In this document: positions 37,349 through 46,404 of the stretch, piece by piece
How positions within the stretch are numbered: position 1 is the first letter of the stretch
How the letters are laid out: every line of letters starts with the position of its first letter
NCBI RefSeq assembly: GCF_012911815.1
Contig: NZ_JAATNW010000002.1
Coordinates: 372,001 to 436,000, forward strand
DNA: 64,000 nt
Source of the DNA: Alteromonas ponticola
Lineage (GTDB): Bacteria; Pseudomonadota; Gammaproteobacteria; Enterobacterales; Alteromonadaceae
Reading direction: 5' to 3'
The notes under the pieces: model-generated
The model's input: the letters and a program-made list of their open reading frames with translations, nothing else
Database searches by the model: none
What the model was told of the DNA's origin: nothing
Translations under genes and position numbers: made by a program

Positions 37349-37528
37349 ATGTCAGCATCATCAGATAAAGCAGAAGGAACATTGGATAAAGCCAAAGGTA
37401 AGGCGAAAGAAGTTACCGGTTCAGTAACAGGTAACAAGGATATGGAAAACGAGGGTAAAGCAGATCAGACTAAAGGTTCAGCTAAAAAAATTAAAGGCGA
37501 AGTAAAAGACGCATTTGGTTCTGATTGA
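37349..37528 (+). CDS. CsbD-like stress protein
   Basis: This 59-residue hydrophilic protein, MSASSDKAEGTLDKAKGKAK onward, matches the CsbD family: Lys/Gly/Ala-rich repeats and the motif TGNKDMENEGKADQTKG. CsbD proteins are general-stress-induced and of unknown mechanism. The start is ATG 37349 because AAGAAGGA lies eight bases upstream. A hairpin at 37585-37612 follows. Confidence 0.9.
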   Translation: MSASSDKAEGTLDKAKGKAKEVTGSVTGNKDMENEGKADQTKGSAKKIKGEVKDAFGSD

Positions 37529-37584
37529 TCTGTCAGAAAATGTATTAAAAAAGCATTATAGATAGAATAAGCTAGTAGCGTAGT

Positions 37585-37612
37585 GGGGAAATAGTTTACG
37601 TTACATTTCCCC
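37585..37612. terminator. Hairpin after csbD-like gene
   Basis: GGGGAAAT (37585-37592) pairs with ATTTCCCC (37605-37612) around a 12-base loop. It lies 57 bases after the csbD-like stop. There is no clear T run after it, so terminator function is likely but not certain. Confidence 0.5.
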
Positions 37613-37767
37613 TGCTCTAACTGCTATCAGAGGCGACCTATTAACTTTCGTTGCACTACACCATGTATCATGATTAGAAACTAGCATTAAGCCTCGACAT
37701 TCTCATACAACTTGAACAAAGAATATCACAGGCTTAAATGCCTAAAAACACGGTTATTCGTTGTTAT

Positions 37768-38370
37768 CTAGCCCCTGGCAAGCTTCGCCGCAATCTCAGC
37801 CACATACTTACCCTGATATCTCGCGCCACCTAATTCTATCTCACTGGGTTGACGGGAGCCGTCACCACCGGCAAGCGTGGTGGCGCCATAGGGGGTGCCG
37901 CCTGCGACTTCTTCTAACTGAGAGAGTTTTTCATATGAATAAGGCAAGCCCACTACCACCATGCCCATGTGGAAAAAAGTGGTCATGTTGGATACCAGCG
38001 TGGTTTCCTGTCCGCCGTGTTGGCTGGCGGTGGAGGTGAAAGTTGAAGCCACTTTACCTTCCAATGCGCCTTTCTGCCACAGGCCGCCTGTTTGATCCCA
38101 GAAAGCTGCCATTTGTGAAGCCATACGACCATAGCGGGTGCCGACACCTACGATGATTGCATCGTAATTGGCCAATTCATCCACCTTGGCAATGGGTGCT
38201 TTCTGATCGGTTTTAAACCCGGCGTTTTTCACAACGTCGTCCGGTGCGGTTTCAGGTACACGTTTAATGTCTACTTCAGCGCCAGCGCTTCTGGCGCCCT
38301 CCGCTACCGCTTCAGCCATTTTTTCAACATGTCCATAAGATGAATAATAAAGTACCAGCACTTTTGCCAT
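37768..38370 (-). CDS. wrbA: NAD(P)H:quinone oxidoreductase, WrbA type
   Basis: WrbA is a flavodoxin-like cytoplasmic enzyme that reduces quinones by two electrons and protects against oxidative stress. The 200 residues include the FMN phosphate loop [12 protein letters not shown] (8-19), the [22 protein letters not shown] region and the SQHGGQE motif, all diagnostic for type IV NQO. Length matches E. coli WrbA (198). Confidence 0.95.
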   Translation of the reverse strand: MAKVLVLYYSSYGHVEKMAEAVAEGARSAGAEVDIKRVPETAPDDVVKNAGFKTDQKAPIAKVDELANYDAIIVGVGTRYGRMASQMAAFWDQTGGLWQKGALEGKVASTFTSTASQHGGQETTLVSNMTTFFHMGMVVVGLPYSYEKLSQLEEVAGGTPYGATTLAGGDGSRQPSEIELGGARYQGKYVAEIAAKLARG

Positions 38371-38634
38371 CGTCAGCTCCGGGGGTTAATAAAGAGTCTA
38401 GTTGTCTACGTCAGCTGGTCGCTTTAGATTGCAATGTTTCGCCACCCAACTAACTTTTAATTGTTCCTTCGACTCAAAATTCAGGTTAATTTCTTGAATT
38501 TCTAACACTTTTCATTTTTACTTTACTTCAGCTCACCGGTTGCAGATGAAGCCAAACTGAAAAAAGTTTCGTATATCAGCAACACGACAATTTATTTTTC
38601 ACTGCCTTATGCAGCAATTAGAAAGGAACCTGTT

Positions 38635-39432
38635 ATGACGAAGTGGATTAAGCGCGCTGGTGTGGTGTCACTGGTGACAATGTTAGGCGCATGCGGAACG
38701 TCACCCACCGGACGCAACCAGCTGTTGTTATTTCCCGAAGAGCAAATGGCGCAAATGGGGCAACAGGCGTTCACCAGCATGAAAGAAGAGCTGAAAGTGT
38801 CAAGCAAGCGGGTTGCCAATTCGTACGTAGAGTGTGTCGCCCGTTCAATTACCGTCCATGTACCCCAGGATGTGTTCACGGGTCAGTGGGAGGTGGTGGT
38901 GTTTGACGATGAACAGGTCAATGCCTTTGCCTTACCGGGCGGGAAAATTGGCGTTTATACCGGCTTACTTAACGTAGCCAAAAACCAGCATCAACTGGCT
39001 GCGGTGATAGGGCACGAAATTGGTCACGTGATTGCTCATCATGGTAATGAACGTATGTCCATCGGTACTGCCAGTAACCTGACTACGCAGGTAGTAGGTC
39101 AGGTACTAGCCGCCAATGAAGTGGCGTATTCAGGCCCCATTATGGCTGCAATTGGTCTGGGTGCTCAGGTAGGTGTGCAACTGCCCTATAGCCGAAGCCA
39201 TGAGTCAGAGGCTGATTTAATTGGCTTAACGTTAATGGCCCAAGCGGGTTTTAATCCTCAGGAATCAGTGGCGTTATGGCATAATATGGATGCGGCAAGC
39301 GAAGGTAATCGCCCACCGGAGATGTTATCCACCCACCCGGCACCTGATACCCGTATTCAAAACTTACAAGCTAACATGGCCGAAGCCAACGCGCTTTATC
39401 AACAAGCCCCAAGACGTCCCGACTGCAAATAA
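38635..39432 (+). CDS. M48-family metallopeptidase lipoprotein
   Basis: The 265-residue protein has a lipoprotein signal (LGAC, Cys20) and the zinc motif HEIGH (127-131) followed by the third ligand in SESEADLIGL-type sequence (SHESEAD). It resembles the LoiP/YcaL-type peptidases that act at the outer membrane in protein quality control. AGAAAGGAA precedes the ATG. A bidirectional terminator separates it from the convergent mscS-family gene. Confidence 0.92.
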   Translation: MTKWIKRAGVVSLVTMLGACGTSPTGRNQLLLFPEEQMAQMGQQAFTSMKEELKVSSKRVANSYVECVARSITVHVPQDVFTGQWEVVVFDDEQVNAFALPGGKIGVYTGLLNVAKNQHQLAAVIGHEIGHVIAHHGNERMSIGTASNLTTQVVGQVLAANEVAYSGPIMAAIGLGAQVGVQLPYSRSHESEADLIGLTLMAQAGFNPQESVALWHNMDAASEGNRPPEMLSTHPAPDTRIQNLQANMAEANALYQQAPRRPDCK

Positions 39433-39439
39433 ACAAAAA

Positions 39440-39473
39440 AACGCCACTTCGACTTTGAACGAGTGGCGTTTTT
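39440..39473. terminator. Bidirectional terminator
   Basis: AACGCCACT (39440-39448) pairs with AGTGGCGTT (39462-39470), flanked by an A tract on the left and a T tract on the right. It ends the M48 gene on the plus strand and the mscS-family gene on the minus strand, whose stop is only nine bases away. Confidence 0.88.
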
Positions 39474-39478
39474 AGCGC

Positions 39479-40363
39479 TTACATTTCAGGTGTGATTTTC
39501 ACCTTATCTTTTTCCTGTTCCTCAGATTTTTCCTGTTTATGGATATGTACATCCATTTGCGGGTAAGGAATCGAAATGCCCTCTTCGTCAAAACGCAGTT
39601 TTACCGCCTCAGTAAAGGCCAGTTTTACGGCCAGAAAATCTGACGATGCCACCCAAGGACGTACAGTGAAATTAACACTATTATCACCCAGGTCGTTGAC
39701 CCCTATCAGACACGCAGGCTCTTTAAGAATGCGCTCTTCCTCATCAACCAGCTCCTGCAGCACAGCTTTTGCTTTACGCAAATCATCATCGTAACCAATA
39801 CCGAAAGTCATATCGCAACGGCGCGTGTCCCGCGCTGAGTAGTTGGTGATTCTGTCGCTGTATATCTTGCCGTTGGGAATGATGATTTCTTTGTTATCAA
39901 CCGAAGTCAAAGTAGAAGTAAAGATACCAATCTTCTGCACCGTACCCGCCGTTCCTGCGCATTCAACAAAATTACCTGATTTAAAGGGTTTAAACACCAG
40001 TAGCATCACCCCTGCGGCGAAGTTCTTCAGTGAATCTTGTAATGACAAGCCGATAGCAAGACCGGCAGCACCTAAAATGGCTACCAACGAAGTGGTGTTC
40101 ACACCCAACTCATCTAACGATGCCACTATAACAAACAGCATCAGTACCGCGCTGATAATTGACTCTAAAAAATCGATCAGCATTTGGTCATATTTAGAGC
40201 GCGCCATGACTTTGGCAAACATCGACATCACAATCGATACGACGATACGACCAATAACGAATATAATCACCGCCATGGCGATATTGATAGCCCAGGGAAT
40301 AGCGTACACATTGATGTAACGTTCGATATCTTCAGCTGTGAACAGAGAAATTATGTCTTCCAT
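39479..40363 (-). CDS. Small-conductance mechanosensitive channel (MscS family)
   Basis: The 294-residue protein has three N-terminal membrane segments (about 17-115). The pore helix has the Gly/Ala pattern GAAGLAIGLSLQDSLKNFAAG, followed by the beta domain signature FKSGNFVE and the IIIPNGKIYSDRITNYS motif. It should open under membrane tension to release solutes during hypo-osmotic shock. The C-terminal tail (about 272-294) is rich in Lys and Glu. Confidence 0.94.
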   Translation of the reverse strand: MEDIISLFTAEDIERYINVYAIPWAINIAMAVIIFVIGRIVVSIVMSMFAKVMARSKYDQMLIDFLESIISAVLMLFVIVASLDELGVNTTSLVAILGAAGLAIGLSLQDSLKNFAAGVMLLVFKPFKSGNFVECAGTAGTVQKIGIFTSTLTSVDNKEIIIPNGKIYSDRITNYSARDTRRCDMTFGIGYDDDLRKAKAVLQELVDEEERILKEPACLIGVNDLGDNSVNFTVRPWVASSDFLAVKLAFTEAVKLRFDEEGISIPYPQMDVHIHKQEKSEEQEKDKVKITPEM

Positions 40364-40837
40364 AGCGTTGCAGTTTTACCGCCCCATTTTTTAATTGAGT
40401 TTGAGATTCTTTTTTCAAAATATCAATGATCCAAGCCATTGCACAACCTTTATTAACGGGATTAGCGAATAATGATTAATTAATCTCAGTAGTTTACGAA
40501 CAGGTTTAATACTTCGTCATCAGTTTGTCATCAACCAGCGTTAGGCTTCAACTGCGTTTAGAGACGCGAAAGAAATCGTGTTTTGTAACAGATTGATTTA
40601 TCTCAGTTACCCAAAAAAATGCACATAAATTGCGCTACCGGCTGGAATTCATGTGTTTTTTGACTATATTTTTTACTTAACGTCAATGCAGGAAAGACAT
40701 GTTTTGGTGATGGTGAAAAGGGGCATGAGTGGGGTATAATAGCACCCGGCTCTCGTTTTGTTTTCCCCAAGGGTGGCATTCATGCACCCTTAAACTAAAA
40801 CAGCCATTGATAGTTAATGTTTTTAAAGGATTTGAAA
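40364..40837. other. Intergenic region with promoter-like and hairpin elements
   Basis: The region holds a TATAAT at 40735-40740 without a good -35, and a hairpin AAGGGT/ACCCTT between 40769 and 40791 just before the small ORF that begins at 40838. Bases 40364-40700 are AT-rich and show no gene. Confidence 0.5.
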
Positions 40838-41008
40838 ATGTTATTTATAACTGTTCTTTTCTTAGTAGTGTTGTTGTTATTAGCGTATGCACTGTCAACT
40901 GATAAGGGTAAAAACACCGTTCATGCCAGACGGAGCAATCCAAAAATCGTGACCGAGCCATTAGAGGCGATGACTAAAGCCGAATCCAAAGCATTGCACG
41001 CTAATTAA
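40838..41008 (+). CDS. Small single-pass membrane protein, unknown
   Basis: A 56-residue protein starting MLFITVLFLVVLLLLAYALS. AAAGGA sits seven bases before ATG 40838, which favours this start over an in-frame ATG at 40817. One membrane helix (2-20) is followed by a polar, basic tail. I do not recognise the family. A TATAAT sequence and hairpin leader precede it, which supports expression. rsmE follows after 145 bases. Confidence 0.55.
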   Translation: MLFITVLFLVVLLLLAYALSTDKGKNTVHARRSNPKIVTEPLEAMTKAESKALHAN

Positions 41009-41153
41009 TTCTAAAAATAAGTTGTCTTCCTCCACAGTTATTCAAGCGGGCCATTGTGTCCGCTTGATACATTCTAAGCCTACAATTCGTTGCAGACTGA
41101 CCATGCTTATCAGTATCATATTTAGCTGATTTAGTTTTTAACGGATTTGTTTC

Positions 41154-41882
41154 ATGCGTATACCCCGCCTGTTTCACCCCGGCCCTATCGCCGTTGATAC
41201 CGAGTTTGAATTGAGCGCAGAGGCCACACATCACGTCGCTAACGTACTGCGTTTAAAACCCGGGCATCCTGTTGTGTTATTCAATGGTGATGGTAACGAG
41301 TACAGCGCTGAACTAATCAGTGTAAGCAAGCGTTTGGTCACCGTAGAAGCGGACGCCTGTCTGTCGCTGACTAAAGAGTCGCCTTTATACCTTCATTTGG
41401 GACAGGGCATTTCCAAAGGTGATCGCATGGAAACCGTCTTGCAAAAAGCGGTGGAACTAGGAGTGACCGAAATTACCCCTTTACTGACAGAACGCTGCGC
41501 GGTGAAACTGGATGAGAAACGCTGGGAAAAAAAACAACAACAATGGCTGAAAATTATCAGTGGTGCCTGCGAACAGTGTGGCCGCAATGTGCTGCCCACC
41601 TTAAATTCCCCTGTGTCGCTAAGCCAATGGCTAGCCAAGTCGACTAAGGCCATGCGGGTAACGCTCTCACCGACCGCCAGCGATCCCATCACCAAACTGG
41701 CGTACCACTCTCAAGGATATCAACTCTTAATTGGTCCCGAAGGCGGACTATCTGAGAACGAAGTCCATCAGGCCCAAGAGTGCGGGTATCTTACGGTCAG
41801 CATTGGCCCACGTGTATTGAGAACAGAAACCGCAGCTATCACCAGCTTAAGCATTTTACAGGCCCTTCACGGTGATTTTTAG
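41154..41882 (+). CDS. rsmE: 16S rRNA (uracil1498-N3)-methyltransferase
   Basis: RsmE is a SPOUT-family enzyme that methylates N3 of U1498 in 16S rRNA. The 242-residue protein starts MRIPRLF, has the PUA-like N-terminal region and the knotted C-terminal SAM site LLIGPEGGLSENE and IGPRVLRTETA. It precedes gshB by 73 bases, the usual neighbour order. Confidence 0.96.
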   Translation: MRIPRLFHPGPIAVDTEFELSAEATHHVANVLRLKPGHPVVLFNGDGNEYSAELISVSKRLVTVEADACLSLTKESPLYLHLGQGISKGDRMETVLQKAVELGVTEITPLLTERCAVKLDEKRWEKKQQQWLKIISGACEQCGRNVLPTLNSPVSLSQWLAKSTKAMRVTLSPTASDPITKLAYHSQGYQLLIGPEGGLSENEVHQAQECGYLTVSIGPRVLRTETAAITSLSILQALHGDF

Positions 41883-41955
41883 TCTGGCTATGTGGTTGAA
41901 TTATGCAGGCTAACCACCATAGTATGTTTTACGCTAATACAACTGAATATCAATC

Positions 41956-42906
41956 ATGAGCTACTCGGTCGGCATCGTGATGGACCCTATCGCGTCCATT
42001 AAGCCTCACAAAGACACCAGTTTCGCAATGATGCTGGAAGCCCAGCGTCGCGGCGCCACCCTTTATTATTTTGAAATGGGTGATTTATATCTGGACAATG
42101 GTGTGCCCAAAGGTCTTGCCCGCCAGGTATCAGTTAGGGATCAGGCCACGGATTTTTATACGCTTGCCGAAAGCAAAGACGTAAACCTGGCTGATATTGA
42201 TGTGTTTTTAATGCGTAAAGATCCCCCTTTTGATAGTGAGTACCTTTACGCTACGCAAATTCTGACGTTAGTTGAAGAAGCCGGTGCGCTGGTGGTTAAC
42301 AAACCATCCAGTCTTCGAGATTTTAATGAAAAGTTGTTTACGTCCTGGTTTCCGGATCTGATACCGGCAACGTTAGTGACGCGCAATCCCACGTTGATCA
42401 AGTCGTTCCACCAAAAGCACAAAGATATAATATGCAAGCCGTTGGATGGCATGGGTGGAGCTTCCATTTTCAGAGTCAAAGAAGACGGCAATAATCTGGG
42501 AGTGGTAATCGAAACGCTGACGCAATTAAACAAGCGCTACATGATGGTTCAGGCGTATTTGCCAGAGATTAGCGAGGGCGATAAACGAATTTTGATTGTC
42601 GATGGTGAAGTTATGCCTTATGCATTGGCTCGTTTGCCCTCGCAAGGCGAAACCCGCGGCAATCTCGCCGTTGGCGGAACCGGCCGTCCACAGCCCTTAT
42701 CGGAATCTGATTTAGAGCTCGCGCAAAAAATTGCTCCGGTGGTAAAAGAAAAAGGGCTGTTATTTGTTGGCCTGGATGTTATCGGAAATAAAGTAACAGA
42801 AATAAACGTTACCAGCCCCACATGCGTAAGAGAAATTGAGGCACACTTCGATATCAATATTACAGGCAAGCTGTTCGATGCAATTGAGCGACGAATTAAG
42901 CGGTAG
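41956..42906 (+). CDS. gshB: Glutathione synthase
   Basis: GshB joins gamma-glutamylcysteine and glycine using ATP. The 316-residue ATP-grasp protein has the GIVMDPI start of the family, CKPLDGMGGASIFR in the ATP lid region and GLDVIGNKVTEINVTSPT near the metal site. It is followed ten bases later by the YqgE/AlgH gene. Confidence 0.97.
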   Translation: MSYSVGIVMDPIASIKPHKDTSFAMMLEAQRRGATLYYFEMGDLYLDNGVPKGLARQVSVRDQATDFYTLAESKDVNLADIDVFLMRKDPPFDSEYLYATQILTLVEEAGALVVNKPSSLRDFNEKLFTSWFPDLIPATLVTRNPTLIKSFHQKHKDIICKPLDGMGGASIFRVKEDGNNLGVVIETLTQLNKRYMMVQAYLPEISEGDKRILIVDGEVMPYALARLPSQGETRGNLAVGGTGRPQPLSESDLELAQKIAPVVKEKGLLFVGLDVIGNKVTEINVTSPTCVREIEAHFDINITGKLFDAIERRIKR

Positions 42907-42916
42907 TGAGGGGTTC

Positions 42917-43483
42917 ATGACGGAGTTAAAAAGTTTACAAAATCATTTTCTGATTGCCATGCCTTCTATGGAAGATCCGTATTTTTCACGCTCACTCACC
43001 TACATCTGCGAGCACAACGCTGAGGGAGCGATGGGGATCGTAGTGAACCAGCCTTCTAATATGAATTTAAAGCAGCTGCTTGAGCAAACTGACAAAGATG
43101 CCATCGTGGCAGAAGATCGTCAGGAGCAAATTATCCTGGCAGGCGGCCCGGTCAGTCAGGAAAGGGGTTTCGTCCTGCATACACATGAAGGAAACTGGGC
43201 TTCCAGTCTGGCGCTCAGCACTGAGATTATGGTGACCACCTCAAAGGATATTTTAACTGCAATCGGCAATAAAAGTGGCCCGCAGAGCTCTGTTATTGCG
43301 CTAGGCTATGCCGGGTGGACAGCGGGGCAATTAGAAGAAGAGATGCAACATAACTCCTGGCTAACAATTGAAGCTGATCCTGACATTCTCTTTCACACTC
43401 CTATTCACAAACGCTGGCAAGCTGCAGTGAATAAACTGGGAATTGATGTGTGGCAACTCGCACCGGAGAGCGGACGTGCCTGA
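42917..43483 (+). CDS. YqgE/AlgH family protein
   Basis: A 188-residue protein of the YqgE/AlgH family, with [23 protein letters not shown] at the start, GIVVNQPSN and the GPV and [14 protein letters not shown] motifs. The ATG at 42917 (GAGGGG upstream) is used rather than an upstream in-frame start inside gshB. The molecular function is unclear although mutants affect alginate regulation in Pseudomonas. The gene overlaps ruvX, as is usual. Confidence 0.93.
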   Translation: MTELKSLQNHFLIAMPSMEDPYFSRSLTYICEHNAEGAMGIVVNQPSNMNLKQLLEQTDKDAIVAEDRQEQIILAGGPVSQERGFVLHTHEGNWASSLALSTEIMVTTSKDILTAIGNKSGPQSSVIALGYAGWTAGQLEEEMQHNSWLTIEADPDILFHTPIHKRWQAAVNKLGIDVWQLAPESGRA

Positions 43484-43907
43484 TAAGGGTCAACGCACTG
43501 TATTGGCGTTTGATTTCGGCACCAAAAGTATCGGTATCGCAATAGGTCAGGAAGTCACAGGCACCGCCGCTCCACTGGCTGCATTAAAGGCCCGCGATGG
43601 CATACCAGACTGGGACGCAATAAAAAATATTATCGATCAATGGCAACCCGATTTAGCAGTCGTAGGATTGCCATTGAACATGGACGGCACAGAACAGGCG
43701 GTTACTCAACGCGCCAAAACCTTTGCCAATCGCATTCACGGTCGCTTCAATCTGGCTGTTGAAACCTGGGACGAACGGTTATCTACCGTGGATGCCCGGG
43801 CCATGCTGTTTGAGCTCGGCGGTTACAAAAAGCTGACCAAAGAAAAAGTGGATAGCGTATCAGCCTGTGTCATTTTTACCAGCTGGGCCGAAAATCAGTA
43901 TCGTTAA
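43476..43907 (+). CDS. ruvX: Holliday junction resolvase-like protein RuvX (YqgF)
   Basis: A 143-residue RNase H-fold nuclease homologue involved in 16S rRNA maturation and DNA processing. [16 protein letters not shown] carries the first catalytic Asp, with [11 protein letters not shown] and [11 protein letters not shown] further on. The GTG at 43476 is chosen because GGAG lies upstream and the start then matches E. coli; it overlaps the algH-family stop by eight bases. Longer TTG/ATG starts at 43443-43446 are less likely. Confidence 0.94.
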   Translation: MPDKGQRTVLAFDFGTKSIGIAIGQEVTGTAAPLAALKARDGIPDWDAIKNIIDQWQPDLAVVGLPLNMDGTEQAVTQRAKTFANRIHGRFNLAVETWDERLSTVDARAMLFELGGYKKLTKEKVDSVSACVIFTSWAENQYR

Positions 43908-43983
43908 ATCTTCTTTTTAGCGCATTTTATTGTTCGTTTTTTATGCTAGCATTGAAATCAATCTTTGATTGGACTTCGTTAGC

Positions 43984-45009
43984 ATGCTTACTGCACGTCA
44001 TTATTTGTTGCTACTGGTTGTATTGATCAATACGCTTTCCTGCGGCGGTGGAGTCAGCTCCGAGCCAGCAAAGGCCAACAGCCCGCCCACCTCGGTAAAC
44101 AGTTCCTCCACGCCTAAGTCGCTGCAGCAAATTGCAGATAACGCGCTGAAGAACAGCGATGTATCCGGTATGATTCTGCTATCTCAAATGGCCGATGAAC
44201 AGCCAAAGGTAGTTTCATCAGGCCTGGCTGTAAAAAATACGTCACTGTTTAAAATTGCCAGTATTAGTAAACTTTTCATCGCGGTTGCGGTCACCCGCCT
44301 GGCAAACGAAAACACGCTGAGTATGCAGGATACGGTTGTAACCTGGTTACCCGAGTTGGCGTCAGACATTGCCAACGCTGAAACCGCCACTCTGCTGCAT
44401 CTGGTCACGCATCGAAGTGGTATTCCTGATTTTGATAGTCAGCCTGGCTTTTCCTGGGACCGATCGCACACTAACATGGCTGCAACGTTGAAAATGATCA
44501 TTGGCAAGCCAGCTGACTTTTCTCCTGGCATGCGTTACCAATATTCGAACAGCAACTATTTATTGCTGGGAATGGTGTTGGATCGAGCTTTGGGCTTTAA
44601 TCACGAAGATTATATAAAAAACGAAATTTTGGACTCTTTAGGCATGCACAACAGTTACCTCCAGCAAGTGCACGCCCCACAGGAATTACTGGCCACAGGC
44701 TATTGGGATGGCCGTGACAAAAAAGCGCAGGAATATAAAATACCTGGAGGATCGATGGTGGCGTCGGTGCAGGACATTTGCGTTTTTATGGCGGCGCTTA
44801 ACCGCGGCACGTTATTAAGTGAAGAAGAAGCAAAGCTGTACCCCTATTATTATGAGCATACCGGGTGGCTGCCCGGCTACCAGAGTGTTGCACGCTATGA
44901 TGCATCTTCAGATACGGTAATTGTTATTTTTACTGCCAATACCGGTGGCGAGAGCAGCAATGTAACAGAACGGACGTTTAATCTGGTCCGCAATATTGCC
45001 CGCCAGTAA
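43984..45009 (+). CDS. Lipoprotein serine hydrolase (beta-lactamase fold)
   Basis: The 341-residue protein has a lipoprotein signal (TLSC, Cys20), a Ser/Pro-rich linker (25-45) and a class C beta-lactamase-like domain. SISK (93-96) is the SxxK motif with nucleophile Ser93, and YSN (187-189) is the YxN motif. Members act as esterases or D-amino-acid peptidases; resistance to beta-lactams cannot be assumed. The ATG at 43984 is used because the longer frame starts with TTG and spoils the signal. It converges on the GTPase gene. Confidence 0.88.
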   Translation: MLTARHYLLLLVVLINTLSCGGGVSSEPAKANSPPTSVNSSSTPKSLQQIADNALKNSDVSGMILLSQMADEQPKVVSSGLAVKNTSLFKIASISKLFIAVAVTRLANENTLSMQDTVVTWLPELASDIANAETATLLHLVTHRSGIPDFDSQPGFSWDRSHTNMAATLKMIIGKPADFSPGMRYQYSNSNYLLLGMVLDRALGFNHEDYIKNEILDSLGMHNSYLQQVHAPQELLATGYWDGRDKKAQEYKIPGGSMVASVQDICVFMAALNRGTLLSEEEAKLYPYYYEHTGWLPGYQSVARYDASSDTVIVIFTANTGGESSNVTERTFNLVRNIARQ

Positions 45010-45030
45010 CCCTAAATTGAAAGCCTTGGA

Positions 45031-46404
45031 TTACACGTTAGAAAACAGGGGCGACAGCGCTTGTTCAAGATGGTCTGTTGGACGCTGTTTTATTAATCGC
45101 TCACATTCCTGATGCAATTCACGTTGCGTGCTTTTTTCAAGATTTTGTACACGTTGTTGAAAGTCTGCTGCATTCAGTGCCAGTGTTTCCCGGCTGGCAT
45201 GGCTTCGTTGCGAAATTTGCGCGTGTAAATGAATGAATCGACCAATCACCACATAGGGAAAGTTGCGATTTTTTATGGGTCCTAAACGGGCCTCGTATCC
45301 ACCCACAGGTAAACCCTGCACTGACAGGTCAGCGAGTTTATCAGCACCGAACCAGGCACTGGACGCCCCCAACAAACCTCCACCCAATGCGCCTAGCATA
45401 AAACTGGATCCAGCTACTGCGGCATCAAACGCCGCACCGCCCAGCGCCCCTGTAGCTGTGGCAGCATAGACTAGCTGTTTTTTATCCAAGCCCCAGGCGA
45501 ACCATTGACCACAATCAAATAAATCGGGGGGTAAATCTAAATTCGAGGCAACCACGTCGCTTTGAAAATGCCCGTATATTGCCATTAACTCTTTCACCGC
45601 CTGCGTTTCGCGGTCGCGCATCCATTGGTGATACTTTTTTTCCAGCAGAGGTTTGATTTTATCAGCCTGTTGCGGCGTGAGCACTTTTTGGCTTTCCTGA
45701 TGCTGGCACAAATCTTCAACCAAACGGCTTAACAACATAATACTTTGCTCACGTTGCTGTTGCCTTTGAAACTGCAAATCGTCTATGGTCTGAAGCAGGG
45801 TTTCTGACCACCCAGCATTCAAATGAGAAAAGGTTTTTAATAAAGCGATTTGTTTTTCAAAATCTGCTTTCATCGGGTTAAACACTTGCACCGATTTAAA
45901 ATACTGTAGCAGCGCACTTTCCCACTCTTTTACATGGTCGACGCTCTCAATCGGGTTGATCAATGCCATTGACGGCTGTCCGCTCCAGCGTAATATTTCC
46001 ATTTCCGCTTCGTACTCAGCCCCATATGGACGCGAACCATCGACAACATACAAAATTGCTGCTCCGTTCACAATCGGCCGCAATAATTCAACTTCATCGG
46101 GAAATTGCTGTCGACATTGATTATCGTTTACAAATTTAGCTAGCACTTTTGCGCGTTCACTGGCGTTAGCGCCTTGCTCATTCAGCCAGCGCAAAACTTT
46201 CAAAGGCCGTTGAAACCCTGGCGTGTCAATCAGTTGATAGCCACCGTTTGCGGTATCAACGGTAATAATTTCAGCTTTTTCAGTAGTACCGCTGCGGCTG
46301 GATATCACCACATCGTCGTTTTGCGATAGCGTAGACACAATGGACGACTTTCCTTTGTTTGGATGCCCAACCACCGCAAAGCGTGCTATGTTTCGCGCTT
46401 TCAT
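45031..46404 (-). CDS. DUF3482-containing GTPase
   Basis: The 457-residue protein has an Era/YihA-type GTPase domain at the N-terminus (P-loop GHPNKGKS 13-20, IDTPGFQR switch II, G4-like ALINPIES) and a C-terminal DUF3482 region with a glycine-rich hydrophobic hairpin (about 310-350). The hydrophobic part suggests membrane contact. It overlaps the DUF2868 gene by four bases; this pair is often seen together in marine gammaproteobacteria. Cellular role unknown. Confidence 0.85.
   Translation of the reverse strand: MKARNIARFAVVGHPNKGKSSIVSTLSQNDDVVISSRSGTTEKAEIITVDTANGGYQLIDTPGFQRPLKVLRWLNEQGANASERAKVLAKFVNDNQCRQQFPDEVELLRPIVNGAAILYVVDGSRPYGAEYEAEMEILRWSGQPSMALINPIESVDHVKEWESALLQYFKSVQVFNPMKADFEKQIALLKTFSHLNAGWSETLLQTIDDLQFQRQQQREQSIMLLSRLVEDLCQHQESQKVLTPQQADKIKPLLEKKYHQWMRDRETQAVKELMAIYGHFQSDVVASNLDLPPDLFDCGQWFAWGLDKKQLVYAATATGALGGAAFDAAVAGSSFMLGALGGGLLGASSAWFGADKLADLSVQGLPVGGYEARLGPIKNRNFPYVVIGRFIHLHAQISQRSHASRETLALNAADFQQRVQNLEKSTQRELHQECERLIKQRPTDHLEQALSPLFSNV

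Noticed and set aside
37183..37368. 61-codon plus-strand frame before the csbD-like gene
   Set aside because: TTG start, no ribosome-binding site, overlaps the well-supported csbD-like start and has no recognisable features.
40735..40740. TATAAT as a firm promoter for the small ORF and rsmE
   Set aside because: No acceptable -35 at 16-18 bases; kept only as a note on the intergenic region.
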